Assembly: GCA_000992695.1 (NCBI GenBank)
Contig: LBUS01000005.1
Coordinates: 1 to 64,000 of the forward strand
Reading direction: 5' to 3'
Length of the DNA: 64,000 nucleotides
Source: Candidatus Peregrinibacteria bacterium GW2011_GWF2_38_29
GTDB taxonomy: Bacteria > Patescibacteriota > Gracilibacteria > UBA1369 > UBA12463
Of the stretch, positions 25,661 through 33,056 are shown piece after piece. Each line of letters opens with the position of its first letter. Within the stretch, counting starts at the first letter, position 1. A program made the position numbers and the translations under genes. The notes under the pieces are model-generated. The model ran no database searches. It saw nothing but the letters and a program-made list of their open reading frames with translations, and had not been told where the DNA came from.

Positions 25661-26421
25661 ATGCACCTCGACCTCCTCAACATTGCAATAATTATCCTCG
25701 CAAACCTATTTGCAGGTTTTATCGGCGGGCGAGTTGGAGGATCCGGAATGATTACGCTACCGGTTTTGTTATTTCTTGGACTTTCGCCTTCAAGCGCAAT
25801 CGCGACTATGAAATTCAGCGATGTTTTTACAAATCTTGCGGCCGCAATTCCATATATTTTCGCAAAAAGAAATTCCAACTAAAAAACGCAATTATTTTTG
25901 GCATAATTTGTGCAATCGGCGGTGTAATTGGCGCATATATAACAGTAACAATCGATGAAACTCTTTTAAAGCAAATAATAATCGGCGCAATCCTCGCACT
26001 CCTCATTTTTACAATTTTTAAAAAAGAAGCGGGATTAAAAGACAGCGAATATAAAATAAAAAATAAGCATTTATTTTTACTGATTCCAATAATGTTCGTG
26101 CTCGGAATTTACGGCGGCGCAATCGGAATGGCAACGCCAACATTTCTCGCATTTTTCTTCGTTCTTCAAGGGCAAAGCTTTACGCAATCAATGGGCATGG
26201 CCGTATTTCTTGGATTTTTGATATCACTCGGCTCGGCTATCATATTTTTAATTCACGGCGCGATAATTTTTACCTACGCAATTCCGCAAGCAATCGCAAG
26301 TGCACTTGGCGCATATCTCGGCTCCCATTACGCAATAAAACGCGGCAACGCATGGGTGAAAGTTTTGTTTATAGTTGTTGCGTCGGTGTTTTTGATAAAG
26401 CTGATATTAGAGGCTTTTTAA
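25661..26421 (+). pseudogene. TSUP (TauE/SafE) family permease with a frameshift
   Basis: Putative sulfite/organosulfonate or other anion exporter of the TSUP family. The first frame (25661-25882) has the family start LANLFAGFIGGRVGGSGMIT and ends at TAA. The rest of the protein is open in the -1 frame from about 25866 to 26421, including the second TSUP repeat GIYGGAIGMATPTFLAFFFV. Joining the frames at the A5 run in CGCAAAAAGAAA (about 25860-25871) restores a continuous protein of about 253 residues. The cause may be a real single-A deletion, slippage on the run, or an assembly error. The start at 25661 fits the -10 box. Confidence 0.75.
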
Positions 26422-26446
26422 ACTTTATTCCAAGCAAAAAGTCCAT

Positions 26447-28246
26447 TCAATCCGTCCAGTCTTCCATTAAACAACTAATTAATCGATCCCTTGTGCTTTG
26501 AGGCGAATCAAAGAGCCTGTCAAATCCTGCAAGCACAGTAGAGGAGTAAGCATCCGCAATTGCAGAAACGTCAGTGCCTTTGGCGATAGTTTCATCCGCC
26601 AGTGCTTCTAAGCGATCTTCTTCTGCATTCAAAGCTTCATCAGTCATTGATATGTATGGGCCTATTTCATCGTCTCCGTATAAAATTTTATGAAAAAACG
26701 CTTTTTTAATTTCTTCTTTTATTCCAGAATGCATAACCGCATGCATCACATTGCCTGTTGTTAAAGGAAAGTATTGACCCAATGCAATTAAATTATAAAG
26801 ATTTACCAAGCTTTTCGCGGTAACATCAGGCCATCTCAAGTATTGTTGAATAATGGAAAATCCTGACAAATGATAACATTCTTTTAATTGTTCCGGCGAT
26901 AAAGACGCTAGCGCTAAAAGTTCAGGTGGCCAACTAGCCATTTGGTCTCTCGTTATACGGCCTTCTTGTATAAATTCTTGGACGTATCTGACGGAAGCAT
27001 ATAAACGAGTGTGATCTTCTTCCAAAAGAACTCTTGTATAAAAATCACGAATACCAATTCCATTAGCTCTAATCATGGCCAATGGATTTACTTCTGATAC
27101 GATATCCGCAACATGTAAAGTACCCTTTTCTATAATTCCCAAAGTTAAAATGTCATTAAAATTTCTGTTTAAAATAGCTTGATGGTCGTCTTTATAGATA
27201 GAAGACTCTATGTCGGGAGCGCTTGCATTAAGTATATTTATAGTTCCGTCGTAATGCATAACAAAATAAAATCCTTTTGACTTGCCATCCGGATGATAAG
27301 AAAGTGCATTATTGCCATGTCGCCAACGGGTTGTAAATTCATGGAAAGTAGCAAAATTTTTGTAAGCCACGTCTTTGCCTTCATCGGTGCCAAAATCAAA
27401 CTGGGTATCGGATTCGTATTCAAGTAAGTATTTAATTTTAAAACTATAGCCATCAGGAAGTGTTACGATTGTATGTTTTTCATCATCATTGCCATGGTCA
27501 ACACAGGAAACCGGGTTTAATCCACGAAGAAAATTTTGCACCGTATCGTCACCGACTACAGTACGAATCAGGAATTTGAAATTAGGGTCATTTATTCTTC
27601 GAAATTGATCTAGGGCGTTGTGCGCATAAGAAAACCCTTTACCTTTTGAGAGGCGTTCAAAATGGTGTCTGTCTAAACTTAATCTGTATGTAAAGACCGG
27701 CTTATTTGGATTTGCTTTTGCGCTTTCATAAAGTTCCATGATTATTCTTTCCGCGGACTCTGGAGAGGCGGCCCAAAAAGCGCTCGAATATACATCTAAT
27801 GATTTTACATTTAATCCTCGAACCAATCTGTTTACGCTGGCCTTGCTCGTCATAGGGTCGCCACCGCCGGATATATAAAAATTATCAATCTTTGTGTCAT
27901 GAGACATTTGAATCAATCGCTCAATGCCCTCGGGAGTTATTTGTGTATTTTCACCGGCTTTAGGCGATTTATAAAAACAAAAGGTACAGCCGACAGGACA
28001 ATTTTTATTTAGCCATATATAAAAATGATCACCTCCTTCATATCTGTTTAGAGGAGGAATGACAACGTGTTTTAAGATAAGATCGCGGTAATATAAAGGA
28101 TTTTGAAAGCACAATCTTGCAACTTCTTCAGGAGAAAGCGTAACGGTTTCATGATCAGCTGGCGTCAATGTATGCGCAGGACGAGACCCATTTTTAAATG
28201 AGTTAAAGGGGTGATCGTCCAATGCTATTGGCCAAGGAATCTCCAT
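26447..28246 (-). CDS. Large uncharacterised radical SAM protein
   Basis: 599 residues. The radical SAM cluster motif is CPVGCTFC (about residues 84-91, Cys-x3-Cys-x2-Cys). It sits after a lead-in NRYEGGDHFYIWLNKN and before the GGGDP motif (NFYISGGGDPMTS) that helps bind SAM. The core resembles lysine-2,3-aminomutase-like or viperin-like barrels, but the long C-terminal half (about 330-599, helical and acidic) matches nothing I know. It has a perfect-consensus promoter and is divergent from the 224-aa protein at 28375. Substrate unknown. Confidence 0.75.
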   Translation of the reverse strand: MEIPWPIALDDHPFNSFKNGSRPAHTLTPADHETVTLSPEEVARLCFQNPLYYRDLILKHVVIPPLNRYEGGDHFYIWLNKNCPVGCTFCFYKSPKAGENTQITPEGIERLIQMSHDTKIDNFYISGGGDPMTSKASVNRLVRGLNVKSLDVYSSAFWAASPESAERIIMELYESAKANPNKPVFTYRLSLDRHHFERLSKGKGFSYAHNALDQFRRINDPNFKFLIRTVVGDDTVQNFLRGLNPVSCVDHGNDDEKHTIVTLPDGYSFKIKYLLEYESDTQFDFGTDEGKDVAYKNFATFHEFTTRWRHGNNALSYHPDGKSKGFYFVMHYDGTINILNASAPDIESSIYKDDHQAILNRNFNDILTLGIIEKGTLHVADIVSEVNPLAMIRANGIGIRDFYTRVLLEEDHTRLYASVRYVQEFIQEGRITRDQMASWPPELLALASLSPEQLKECYHLSGFSIIQQYLRWPDVTAKSLVNLYNLIALGQYFPLTTGNVMHAVMHSGIKEEIKKAFFHKILYGDDEIGPYISMTDEALNAEEDRLEALADETIAKGTDVSAIADAYSSTVLAGFDRLFDSPQSTRDRLISCLMEDWTD

Positions 28247-28266
28247 GATAATTTTTAAAGGATGGT

Positions 28267-28295
28267 ATTATACAAAAAACAAGCACTATTGTCAA
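28267..28295 (-). promoter_or_regulatory. Perfect-consensus sigma70 promoter for the radical SAM gene
   Basis: On the minus strand TTGACA (28290-28295), exactly 17 nt, TATAAT (28267-28272). The leader of about 20 nt holds ATCCTTTAA. Confidence 0.8.
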
Positions 28296-28322
28296 ATAGA
28301 TGCATTGGAATTATATAATTTT

Positions 28323-28352
28323 TTGACAAATCTTAAACACCCGTATTACAAT
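28323..28352 (+). promoter_or_regulatory. Divergent promoter for the gene at 28375
   Basis: TTGACA (28323-28328), 18 nt, TACAAT (28347-28352). The G-free leader contains ACCTCCTTTAA. Confidence 0.7.
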
Positions 28353-28374
28353 TACCTCCTTTAACAACAACCAT

Positions 28375-29049
28375 ATGCCATTATCAGAAGGGCCACGACA
28401 GATCGATGAAGATAAAATGCATGCATTTTTCAAAGCAAATTCAAGAGCTAAGGACGCATTTGCAAATCTTGTGCAATATCCGCCTTGCAAGTTTGACGCT
28501 CATCATGGATCAAAACCCCATGAAATATTGGCGTACCTTAAAGAAAGAAATGCCGGAATGGAGACGGGATTCAGGGAGCTTGTTGAGATGTTTAAACCCG
28601 ATCAAGAAACGGCAGAAGCAATTTGGGAGACATTAATCTTGATTGATGGCGCAATTTCACAAGCTTCGCTAAACATGCAGCTGGAAGCGGCTAATAAGTT
28701 TAAGCCAGGTAATTTTGACGAAAGTAAATTACAGGGCGCGTCACAAATGAGAAGAATTTTTGAATTAACCGGCGGTATGCCTTATTGGATGCATGGAAGA
28801 GGAATACCGCAACGAGATCAGCTTGATAATGAATATGGACCTTTTATGGCAGGAACAATTGCTGAGGAAGTTAGGAATTTAGTGGAAGGACTTTTAGAAA
28901 ACGGACAGGTTGATACATTTGGTCCCGACGGTAGTTATGATACGGGCGAACCCGCAACTTTAGACAACTTGCTGGAGAATCCGGATTGGATTCCAGGGAT
29001 ATTGAAAGATGAAGCAATTGCGAGTGACGAGTATTATGGTGGAAATTAG
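28375..29049 (+). CDS. Hypothetical acidic protein, 224 aa
   Basis: I do not recognise it. Soluble, mostly helical, with HHGSKPHEILAYLKERNAG and ELTGGMPYWMHGRGIPQRDQ as distinctive stretches and an acidic tail (DEAIASDEYYGGN). It shares an intergenic region with the radical SAM gene, with back-to-back strong promoters and similar leaders, so joint function or regulation is plausible but unproven. No cofactor motif is seen. Confidence 0.7.
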   Translation: MPLSEGPRQIDEDKMHAFFKANSRAKDAFANLVQYPPCKFDAHHGSKPHEILAYLKERNAGMETGFRELVEMFKPDQETAEAIWETLILIDGAISQASLNMQLEAANKFKPGNFDESKLQGASQMRRIFELTGGMPYWMHGRGIPQRDQLDNEYGPFMAGTIAEEVRNLVEGLLENGQVDTFGPDGSYDTGEPATLDNLLENPDWIPGILKDEAIASDEYYGGN

Positions 29050-29133
29050 AGTGAGTATGTTGAATTTTCTCTATTTTTCTGCTTTAATTAAACGCGCCCA
29101 TATGTTGCCCTTCACATTCCTATCATTTCATGT

Positions 29134-29144
29134 TATAATATAAT
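29134..29144 (+). promoter_or_regulatory. Overlapping -10 boxes of a probable leaderless promoter
   Basis: TGTTATAATATAATC holds two TATAAT hexamers (29134-29139, 29139-29144) just before ATG 29148. Confidence 0.5.
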
Positions 29145-29147
29145 CAA

Positions 29148-29615
29148 ATGAATACAGTTTCACACGCACTTATAGGCTTTGCCGCATCGTCCATCATATT
29201 TGGGCCGGAAATCGCTCGAGATAATGTTATGCCTATTATTTTGGCATCAACGGCAATGGACGTTGACCATATTTTCTATTTTATAAAGCACATTAAGCCG
29301 GTTATTAAACAGGCTAAAACCGGTCATACAACTCCAAATTTGCAGGGGATTTTTCACAGAGTTCATTCGCAATTAATTTTTATGTTGCTAATGATGGTTT
29401 TGTCTTTTTTTATAGATACAACGCTTGTGAGAATAATTTGTTTTAATGTGTTTTTGCACATGGGAATGGATGCGCTCATCGATTGTTATTATCACGCGTT
29501 TAAGCCATTTTCGCCTAATTTGCTTTCAATAAGAATTTTTGGTGATAAAAAAATGAGAATTATTGCGGATATCATTTCCGTGCCGGTATTAACATTTATT
29601 TTATGGGTCATTTAA
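29148..29615 (+). CDS. Membrane-bound metal-dependent hydrolase-like protein
   Basis: 155 residues with 3-4 membrane helices. MNTVSHALIGFAA, DVDHIFYFIKH, FHRVHSQLIF and FLHMGMDALID give the repeated His/Asp pairs of the YdjM/DUF457-like integral membrane hydrolase group. Role unknown, possibly lipid or phosphoester cleavage. The stop overlaps the next start (TAATG), so the pair is coupled. Confidence 0.65.
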   Translation: MNTVSHALIGFAASSIIFGPEIARDNVMPIILASTAMDVDHIFYFIKHIKPVIKQAKTGHTTPNLQGIFHRVHSQLIFMLLMMVLSFFIDTTLVRIICFNVFLHMGMDALIDCYYHAFKPFSPNLLSIRIFGDKKMRIIADIISVPVLTFILWVI

Positions 29616-30025
29616 TGCAAAAATCAGCACACATGCTTGCGATCGCGGTCGATCTGAAAAAGCATAAAGAAAGAGCCATTAGGGCCGGTGCGATTCCGCG
29701 CATGCTTTCTGCTGCTACAATTATTTTTGGGATAATTTTTGCGGTTACTACGAAATCGTATTTTGCGGCTTCAATTCAGGCTTTAATCATGTTAAATATA
29801 GCGGACTTCGCAGGATTTATACTTTTGAAAAATAAGAATCAAACAAAGCTTTATGCGGATAGATTAACCGAGGCGATTATGTTTTCCGTTATGCCGTTTC
29901 CGTGGTATGGGCTTGTCGCAATAAATTTTATGCTTACAATTATGAAGGTTGAGGCATTCAAAAAAGTGCCAATCATCCCTTTGAAATTGGTTTTTCTTAT
30001 TTACATAATCTTTACATTAATATAA
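29615..30025 (+). CDS. Small membrane protein, degenerate CDP-alcohol phosphatidyltransferase-like
   Basis: About 136 residues with four hydrophobic helices. The segment ADFAGFILLKNKNQTKLYADRL sits where CDP-alcohol phosphatidyltransferases have DGxxAR...GxxxDxxxD, but the Gly/Ala-Arg part is missing and only two Asp residues survive. It is either a very diverged member or unrelated. It starts at the ATG overlapping the upstream stop; an in-frame ATG four codons earlier (29603) is also possible. Confidence 0.5.
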   Translation: MQKSAHMLAIAVDLKKHKERAIRAGAIPRMLSAATIIFGIIFAVTTKSYFAASIQALIMLNIADFAGFILLKNKNQTKLYADRLTEAIMFSVMPFPWYGLVAINFMLTIMKVEAFKKVPIIPLKLVFLIYIIFTLI

Positions 30026-30062
30026 ATTCGTGTTAAATTAATCACGCTTTAAACAAACAATT

Positions 30063-30932
30063 ATGGCAGATCAATCATACAATCCGGCAAATCCACAAGG
30101 ACAAAATCCACAATGGCAAAACCCACAAGGTGGACAATTCCAAGGGCAACCTCAGGGCGGGCAGCCAGTTGGCGGTCAACCACAAGGCGGTCAGCCAATT
30201 CCGCAGCAGCAAAGACCGGCGCAGCCAATGCCTCCAAGACCAATGAATCCACCTGCACAGCAAGCTCCAATGGGCGGACAATACGCGGCTCCACAACAAC
30301 CATATCCAGCTCAGCAATATCCCGCACAACCAGCTCCGGGTCAACCACCAATGGGCGGACAATACGCGGCACCAGTTGGCGGTCAGCCATATGGCGCATA
30401 TCCACCAGCGGGTATGTCTGGCGCAGGTATGCCACCAGCAGGCGCATTCGGCGGCGCGGCTCCAGCGGGCGCATTCCCACCGGCAGGTCAACCAATGGGC
30501 GGCCAATTTGGCGGACCAACTCCGCCACCTGCACAGCCTGAAGATAAAACTCCTGCAAATTTTCAACTTGGCGCAAAACTTCCAAAAGTTCTAAATATTC
30601 CGGTTCCAAAGCACGAATTAAAATTCGATGAACAATATTTCTTAAGACTTCTTGCGGGCTCAATTTCTCTTACGAAAGATGAGAAAAAAAGAATTGTTGA
30701 ATCGATTTCTAAATTAAGACAGGCTCAAGTCGATGAACTTATAAAGATTTTTGAAGACGAAAAAAAGAAATTTGCGGAACTCAGCAAAAAATATACGGAT
30801 CAGCTTGAAAAGCTTGCGCAAAAGCATTTTGAAGATTGGATGGATTTGGAAAATTCATATAAATTACAGAAAAAATCCGTCGAAGACGATCAAAAAGCCG
30901 AGGAAATTCGAAAGAAACTCGGACTTGCTTAG
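30063..30932 (+). CDS. Pro/Gln/Gly-rich protein with coiled-coil tail
   Basis: 289 residues. Residues 1-160 are low complexity, built from PQGGQ, QPxGGQ and PMGGQYA repeats, probably disordered. Residues 175-289 form a charged helical domain (FDEQYFLRLLAGSISLTKDE, then a coiled coil). That tail is paralogous to the C-terminal half of the protein at 14324-14833. No signal peptide, so cytoplasmic; the disordered N-terminus might phase-separate or bind a surface. The opposite strand also shows long open frames, but these are artefacts of the repeats. Confidence 0.8.
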   Translation: MADQSYNPANPQGQNPQWQNPQGGQFQGQPQGGQPVGGQPQGGQPIPQQQRPAQPMPPRPMNPPAQQAPMGGQYAAPQQPYPAQQYPAQPAPGQPPMGGQYAAPVGGQPYGAYPPAGMSGAGMPPAGAFGGAAPAGAFPPAGQPMGGQFGGPTPPPAQPEDKTPANFQLGAKLPKVLNIPVPKHELKFDEQYFLRLLAGSISLTKDEKKRIVESISKLRQAQVDELIKIFEDEKKKFAELSKKYTDQLEKLAQKHFEDWMDLENSYKLQKKSVEDDQKAEEIRKKLGLA

Positions 30933-30955
30933 TCTTCTTATTTAACCCTCATACA

Positions 30956-31081
30956 ATGAAAAAGCTGGTAGTAATTATTTTGATTGCAGTCATGATTTTT
31001 AGCGTTGTTGCTTTTGTCCCGGGCGTCATGACGCCTGTGCAAGGGGAACAGCAAGAGCAGGATCAAGATGTGGCTCAGTAA
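30956..31081 (+). CDS. 41-aa secreted or membrane miniprotein
   Basis: MKKLVVIILIAVMIFSVVAF is a lysine-led hydrophobic segment, followed by FVPGVMTPVQG and a Gln/Glu/Asp tail. It begins 24 nt after the previous gene and is likely co-transcribed. It looks like a signal-anchored small protein. No known family. Confidence 0.5.
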   Translation: MKKLVVIILIAVMIFSVVAFVPGVMTPVQGEQQEQDQDVAQ

Positions 31082-31115
31082 CAAGCGCAGTAGATTAAAT
31101 ATCCAGTACGCAACA

Positions 31116-31170
31116 ATGGCTTATTTATGCCAAAATTCATCGGACTTCCCGCCCCGGGGCGGTCTAAATT
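31116..31170. repeat. Double-palindrome element overlapping the mtaB 3' end
   Basis: GGCTTATTTATGCC (31118-31131), then CCGCCCCGGGGCGG (31149-31162) and TCTAAATT. The mtaB stop codon (TAG on the minus strand, 31164-31166) lies inside the element's conserved TCTAAA, so the insertion fixed the present end of the protein. Confidence 0.85.
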
Positions 31171-32426
31171 CCGGATTTTACAATTAGTGTTTCTGTAAGC
31201 TTGATCGGCTTGATTGAATTCACAAGTGATTTATACGGCGACGTGTGAACTTTTATATAATTTGGCGTCCATCCAACGCTTTTTTCTTCGAATAAAACAT
31301 CATAAGTTTTGCCGAGCTGAGATTTGATGAATTTTTTTGAAAGTTGTTCGCTCAAATTTCGAAGAGTTTTTGCACGAGATTTTTTTACGCGTTCATCAAT
31401 TTGATTTGGCATAATACTCGCAGGCGTATTTTTTCGCTTGGAGTAGGGGAAAACATGAATTTTTGAAAATCCGATTTTTTTGCAAAGATTAAAGGTTTCT
31501 TTAAAATCTTTTTCAGTTTCGCCGGGAAATCCGACAATAACATCGGTTGTGATTCCTGCATCAGGCGCAAATTTACGAATCATTTTGCACGCTTTTTCAA
31601 ATTTATTCGTGTCATATTTTCTGCGCATTAATTTTAGGATTTTATCCGATCCGGATTGCAGGGGCAGGTGAATATGCGAGCAAAAATGTTTGTTCTTTAG
31701 TAGTTTAGCAAATTTTTCATTGATGCTTTCGGGCTCCATGGAGCTGATACGCAAGCGGGGAACGTTTATTTTTTTAAGTATCTCATCGATCAGATCCGCA
31801 AAGTCAAAATTGCCTTCGCCGTCTTTTTTTCCGCCGCTTCCATTTTCACCGCGCCAGCTTGTGATATTTATTCCCGTTAAAACAATTTCCTTAAATCCAA
31901 GCGCAACTTTTTCTTTTATTTGTTCCAAAATTTCCTTCATTGGATAACTTTCCTCGCGTCCGCGCACAAGCCGAATCGCGCAGTACGAACACGAATTATT
32001 GCAACCATCTTGGATCTTTATGACAGCGCGCGTGCGAGAAAGCGCCACCTCCGTATTTAAGTTTTGAGCTTTAAGTTGTGGCTTTGATTTTTGACCTTTG
32101 AGCTTTGAGTTTATTTTGTCTATTTCGCCCGCAAATTCCACCTCTTCCATATTTTCATAAAACTTTTTATCCGCGCGGACGCTGCATCCAAAAACATAAA
32201 TCTTCGCTTTTGGATTTGCATTTTTTATAGCCCGAATTGCTTGTCTGGATTTTTTATCCGCGTCATTCGTCACGCTGCAAGTATTCACTATCACAATTTC
32301 CGCATCAGATTTTTTTACAACATCTTCTGTCTCGCATGAAAATCCGGCTTTAGTAAGCCGTTCCAGCAGTCTATCAGATTCCGCCCGATTCGCCCTGCAC
32401 CCTAATGTTTTAAACGCAATTTTCAT
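31164..32426 (-). CDS. mtaB: tRNA (t6A37) methylthiotransferase MtaB
   Basis: Radical SAM enzyme that converts t6A37 to ms2t6A37 in ANN-decoding tRNAs. 420 residues. The N-terminal UPF0004 domain has FKTLGCRANRAESD, NTCSVTNDADKKSRQAIR and VFGCSVRA, giving the second-cluster cysteines. The radical SAM motif is CNNSCSYCAIRLVRGRE. The HIHLPLQSGSDKIL stretch is family-typical. The TRAM-like C-terminus is short and ends ESLIVKSGI-like inside the palindromic repeat, so its last residues are probably not ancestral. Confidence 0.9.
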   Translation of the reverse strand: MKIAFKTLGCRANRAESDRLLERLTKAGFSCETEDVVKKSDAEIVIVNTCSVTNDADKKSRQAIRAIKNANPKAKIYVFGCSVRADKKFYENMEEVEFAGEIDKINSKLKGQKSKPQLKAQNLNTEVALSRTRAVIKIQDGCNNSCSYCAIRLVRGREESYPMKEILEQIKEKVALGFKEIVLTGINITSWRGENGSGGKKDGEGNFDFADLIDEILKKINVPRLRISSMEPESINEKFAKLLKNKHFCSHIHLPLQSGSDKILKLMRRKYDTNKFEKACKMIRKFAPDAGITTDVIVGFPGETEKDFKETFNLCKKIGFSKIHVFPYSKRKNTPASIMPNQIDERVKKSRAKTLRNLSEQLSKKFIKSQLGKTYDVLFEEKSVGWTPNYIKVHTSPYKSLVNSIKPIKLTETLIVKSGI

Positions 32427-32456
32427 AGTAATTTTCTATTTAAATACGTCTTCGCC

Positions 32457-32507
32457 TCAACCTCCGTCCCTGTTTTCACTGCCAACCATCGTTCAACCTC
32501 CGTCCCC
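32457..32507. repeat. Two copies of a CCTCCGTCCC motif
   Basis: TCAACCTCCGTCCC (32457-32470) and TTCAACCTCCGTCCCC (32492-32507) are 35 bases apart between mtaB and the lipoprotein gene. The reverse complement GGGGACGGAGGT recurs at 62455-62466. Such GGGGACGGAGGT motifs resemble REP-type extragenic repeats linked to REP-associated transposases (from memory). No such transposase is in this window. Confidence 0.5.
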
Positions 32508-32572
32508 CTTTTGCTTGCGATTATAGCATTTTGGAATTAATATATCATTTGAAATCATTTAAACCCTTCACA

Positions 32573-33049
32573 ATGAAAAACAAATTTCTATTTACAGCCT
32601 TAGTTTTCGCGCTCGTCGCAACTTTATCTTTAACCGGTTGCGCAAAAAGTTTGACTCCGGAAGAGATAGCGCAACAAGCGCTGGACGGACAAGCGCTTCA
32701 AAAGGCGATAAGCGCACGGAATTTAGATCTATGCGCAGCAATTCAAGATCAAAAAACAAAAGAGATTTGCGAAATGACTATAAGTGAGCAAAAGTTGAAA
32801 AATGAAATAGTAGTCGGGATGGATCTTTTAAAATGTGCACAATTAAAAAGTGAAGGTTTAAAAAAAGCTTGTGAAGTTGAAATAAACGCGGCTATAAAAG
32901 CGAAAGAGGAAGATAAAAGAAAGTATGACGAGGTTATGAGTTTCAATAGGCGAGTTAATGAAATTGTTGCCAGCGGAGATGGGGGTAAGTGCGCGACATT
33001 AGAAAAACAATATTGGGTTAATATATGTAAAGCTTCCTTTAAGAAGTAG
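32573..33049 (+). CDS. Lipoprotein, 158 aa
   Basis: MKNKFLFTALVFALVATLSLTGCAK is a clean lipoprotein signal with the lipobox LTGC at about residues 19-22. The mature part is helical, Lys/Glu-rich, with six spaced cysteines (LCAAI, ICEM, KCAQ, ACEV, KCAT, ICKA) that may pair as disulfides. No known family. Start chosen at the signal peptide rather than the in-frame ATG at 32531. Confidence 0.75.
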   Translation: MKNKFLFTALVFALVATLSLTGCAKSLTPEEIAQQALDGQALQKAISARNLDLCAAIQDQKTKEICEMTISEQKLKNEIVVGMDLLKCAQLKSEGLKKACEVEINAAIKAKEEDKRKYDEVMSFNRRVNEIVASGDGGKCATLEKQYWVNICKASFKK

Positions 33050-33056
33050 ACGTATA

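Noticed and set aside
30061-30663. 200-aa minus-strand frame and other long frames over the Pro/Gln-rich gene
   Set aside because: They are shadows of repetitive codons in the plus-strand gene; the composition (Leu/Arg/Val monotony) is not protein-like and there is no promoter.
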